Assembly (NCBI GenBank): GCA_002404055.1
Contig: DHIZ01000067.1
Span: 17,458-23,634, forward strand
DNA: 6,177 bases
Direction of reading: 5' to 3'
Origin: Chloroflexi bacterium UBA4733
GTDB lineage: Bacteria; Chloroflexota; UBA4733
Made by a program: the position numbers and the translations under genes. Within the stretch, counting starts at the first letter, position 1. Every line of letters starts with the position of its first letter. Below, one piece after another: positions 5,669-6,177 of the stretch. A model generated the notes under the pieces. The model was not told the DNA's origin and did no database searches. It was given only the letters and a program-made list of their open reading frames with translations.

Positions 5669-6177
5669 ATGGCTGTTCAACTTAAGGAACGTCCAGAGAC
5701 GGAGACCTGTGGTGAGGCCCCAGCAAGGCGCCTTCGTCCACCGCAGCGAGCGGGGATGGACCAGCACTTCGCGCCTACCGACGCCAGAGTGGATGCAACC
5801 AGGTTGCCCGTCATCGGGCCCCTGCTGCGAGCCGGTCTGAAGCGTCGGCCATTTCAGTTCCTCCTTATCTTGCCGAACCAGCTTATCTTCTGGCTGGTCA
5901 TCTTTACCGGCTTCCTTGGTTTCGGTACAGCAGAGCGGAATTTCTCTACCGTAATCACCTGGTACATCTGGTTCGGCGTTGTTTTCTTGCTCATGGTCGG
6001 GGTTGGTCGGGGTTGGTGTGTTATGTGCCCCTTCGGTGGCGCCGGAGAGTGGGTCCAGCGCAAGACACTGTGGAAACGTGTCACCTCCACGCTAGGGTTG
6101 CACCGGCAGTGGCCACAGTCCTGGGCGAAGTGGGGGATTCTTCCCTCCGTCGCCATCTTTGTGGCGCTGACGTGGGC
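5669..6177 (+). CDS. Membrane protein with NapH/NosR-like CxxCP 4Fe-4S motif (3' truncated)
   Basis: The frame is open from ATG 5669 to the window end (169 residues visible, no stop). GGAGG at 5658-5662 lies 6 nt upstream, and an in-frame TAG at 5654-5656 excludes a longer start. The first ~55 residues are hydrophilic, Arg/Pro-rich and probably cytoplasmic. Membrane segments follow at ~63-85 (FQFLLILPNQLIFWLVIFTG), ~95-112 (VITWYIWFGVVFLLMVGVG) and from ~155 to the edge. Directly after the second comes GRGWCVMCPFGGAGEW with Cys117 and Cys120, like the Fer4_5 membrane polyferredoxins (NapH, NosR and related electron-transfer proteins). In those families further cysteines lie downstream, which cannot be seen here. 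The likely role is electron transfer between the quinone pool and a partner, but no specific pathway can be assigned. It is divergent from cysK. Confidence 0.75.
   Translation, partial: MAVQLKERPETETCGEAPARRLRPPQRAGMDQHFAPTDARVDATRLPVIGPLLRAGLKRRPFQFLLILPNQLIFWLVIFTGFLGFGTAERNFSTVITWYIWFGVVFLLMVGVGRGWCVMCPFGGAGEWVQRKTLWKRVTSTLGLHRQWPQSWAKWGILPSVAIFVALTW

Noticed and set aside
5995..6016. Tandem GGTCGGGGTT repeat
   Set aside because: It consists of two copies within coding sequence for the VGVGRGW segment before the CxxCP motif, explained by Gly/Val/Arg codon use.
5854..6156. 100-codon minus-strand frame opposite the membrane iron-sulfur gene
   Set aside because: The plus strand encodes coherent membrane helices and a CxxCP motif, whereas the minus frame shows no domain or conserved pattern.

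Overview
The window is a GC-rich bacterial chromosomal segment of about 6.2 kb. It holds five clear protein-coding genes, the tail of a sixth, and one probable small ORF. The gene content (heme A synthase, a sulfide:quinone reductase-like flavoprotein, a siroheme sulfite/nitrite reductase, a cysteine synthase) points to an aerobic, respiring bacterium. The protein style suggests Chloroflexota (Thermomicrobia/Sphaerobacter-like) or a related high-GC lineage, but no marker here fixes the taxon.

Left part, + strand (about 1-2483): the 3' end of a gene with a C-terminal SEC-C zinc motif, most likely secA; then ctaA (heme A synthase), whose ribosome binding site overlaps the preceding stop codon; then a 28-codon small ORF with a strong Shine-Dalgarno and a perfect 19-bp inverted repeat inside its coding sequence; then an SQR/NDH-2-type FAD oxidoreductase. 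The tight spacing suggests that ctaA, the small ORF and the flavoprotein are co-transcribed.

Middle, - strand (about 2502-5411): cysK (O-acetylserine sulfhydrylase), followed downstream by a siroheme/4Fe-4S sulfite (or nitrite) reductase. They form a probable cysteine-biosynthesis operon transcribed right to left. Their 147-bp spacer carries a 14-bp inverted repeat. The sulfite reductase and the flavoprotein converge tail to tail with only 18 bp between stop codons.

Right end (about 5412-6177): a divergent control region containing candidate promoters facing both ways, then the 5' part of a membrane protein with a CxxCP iron-sulfur-type motif, cut off by the window end.

Read together, the genes are consistent with sulfur handling beside aerobic respiration. 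Sulfite reductase would make sulfide, CysK would fix it into cysteine, and the SQR-like enzyme could move excess sulfide electrons to the quinone pool. CtaA supplies heme A for an aa3-type oxidase, an enzyme class poisoned by sulfide. This linkage is inferred from gene order and family knowledge. I see no CRISPR array, tRNA, rRNA or transposase. The most unusual structure is the small ORF with its embedded hairpin at 1237-1323.
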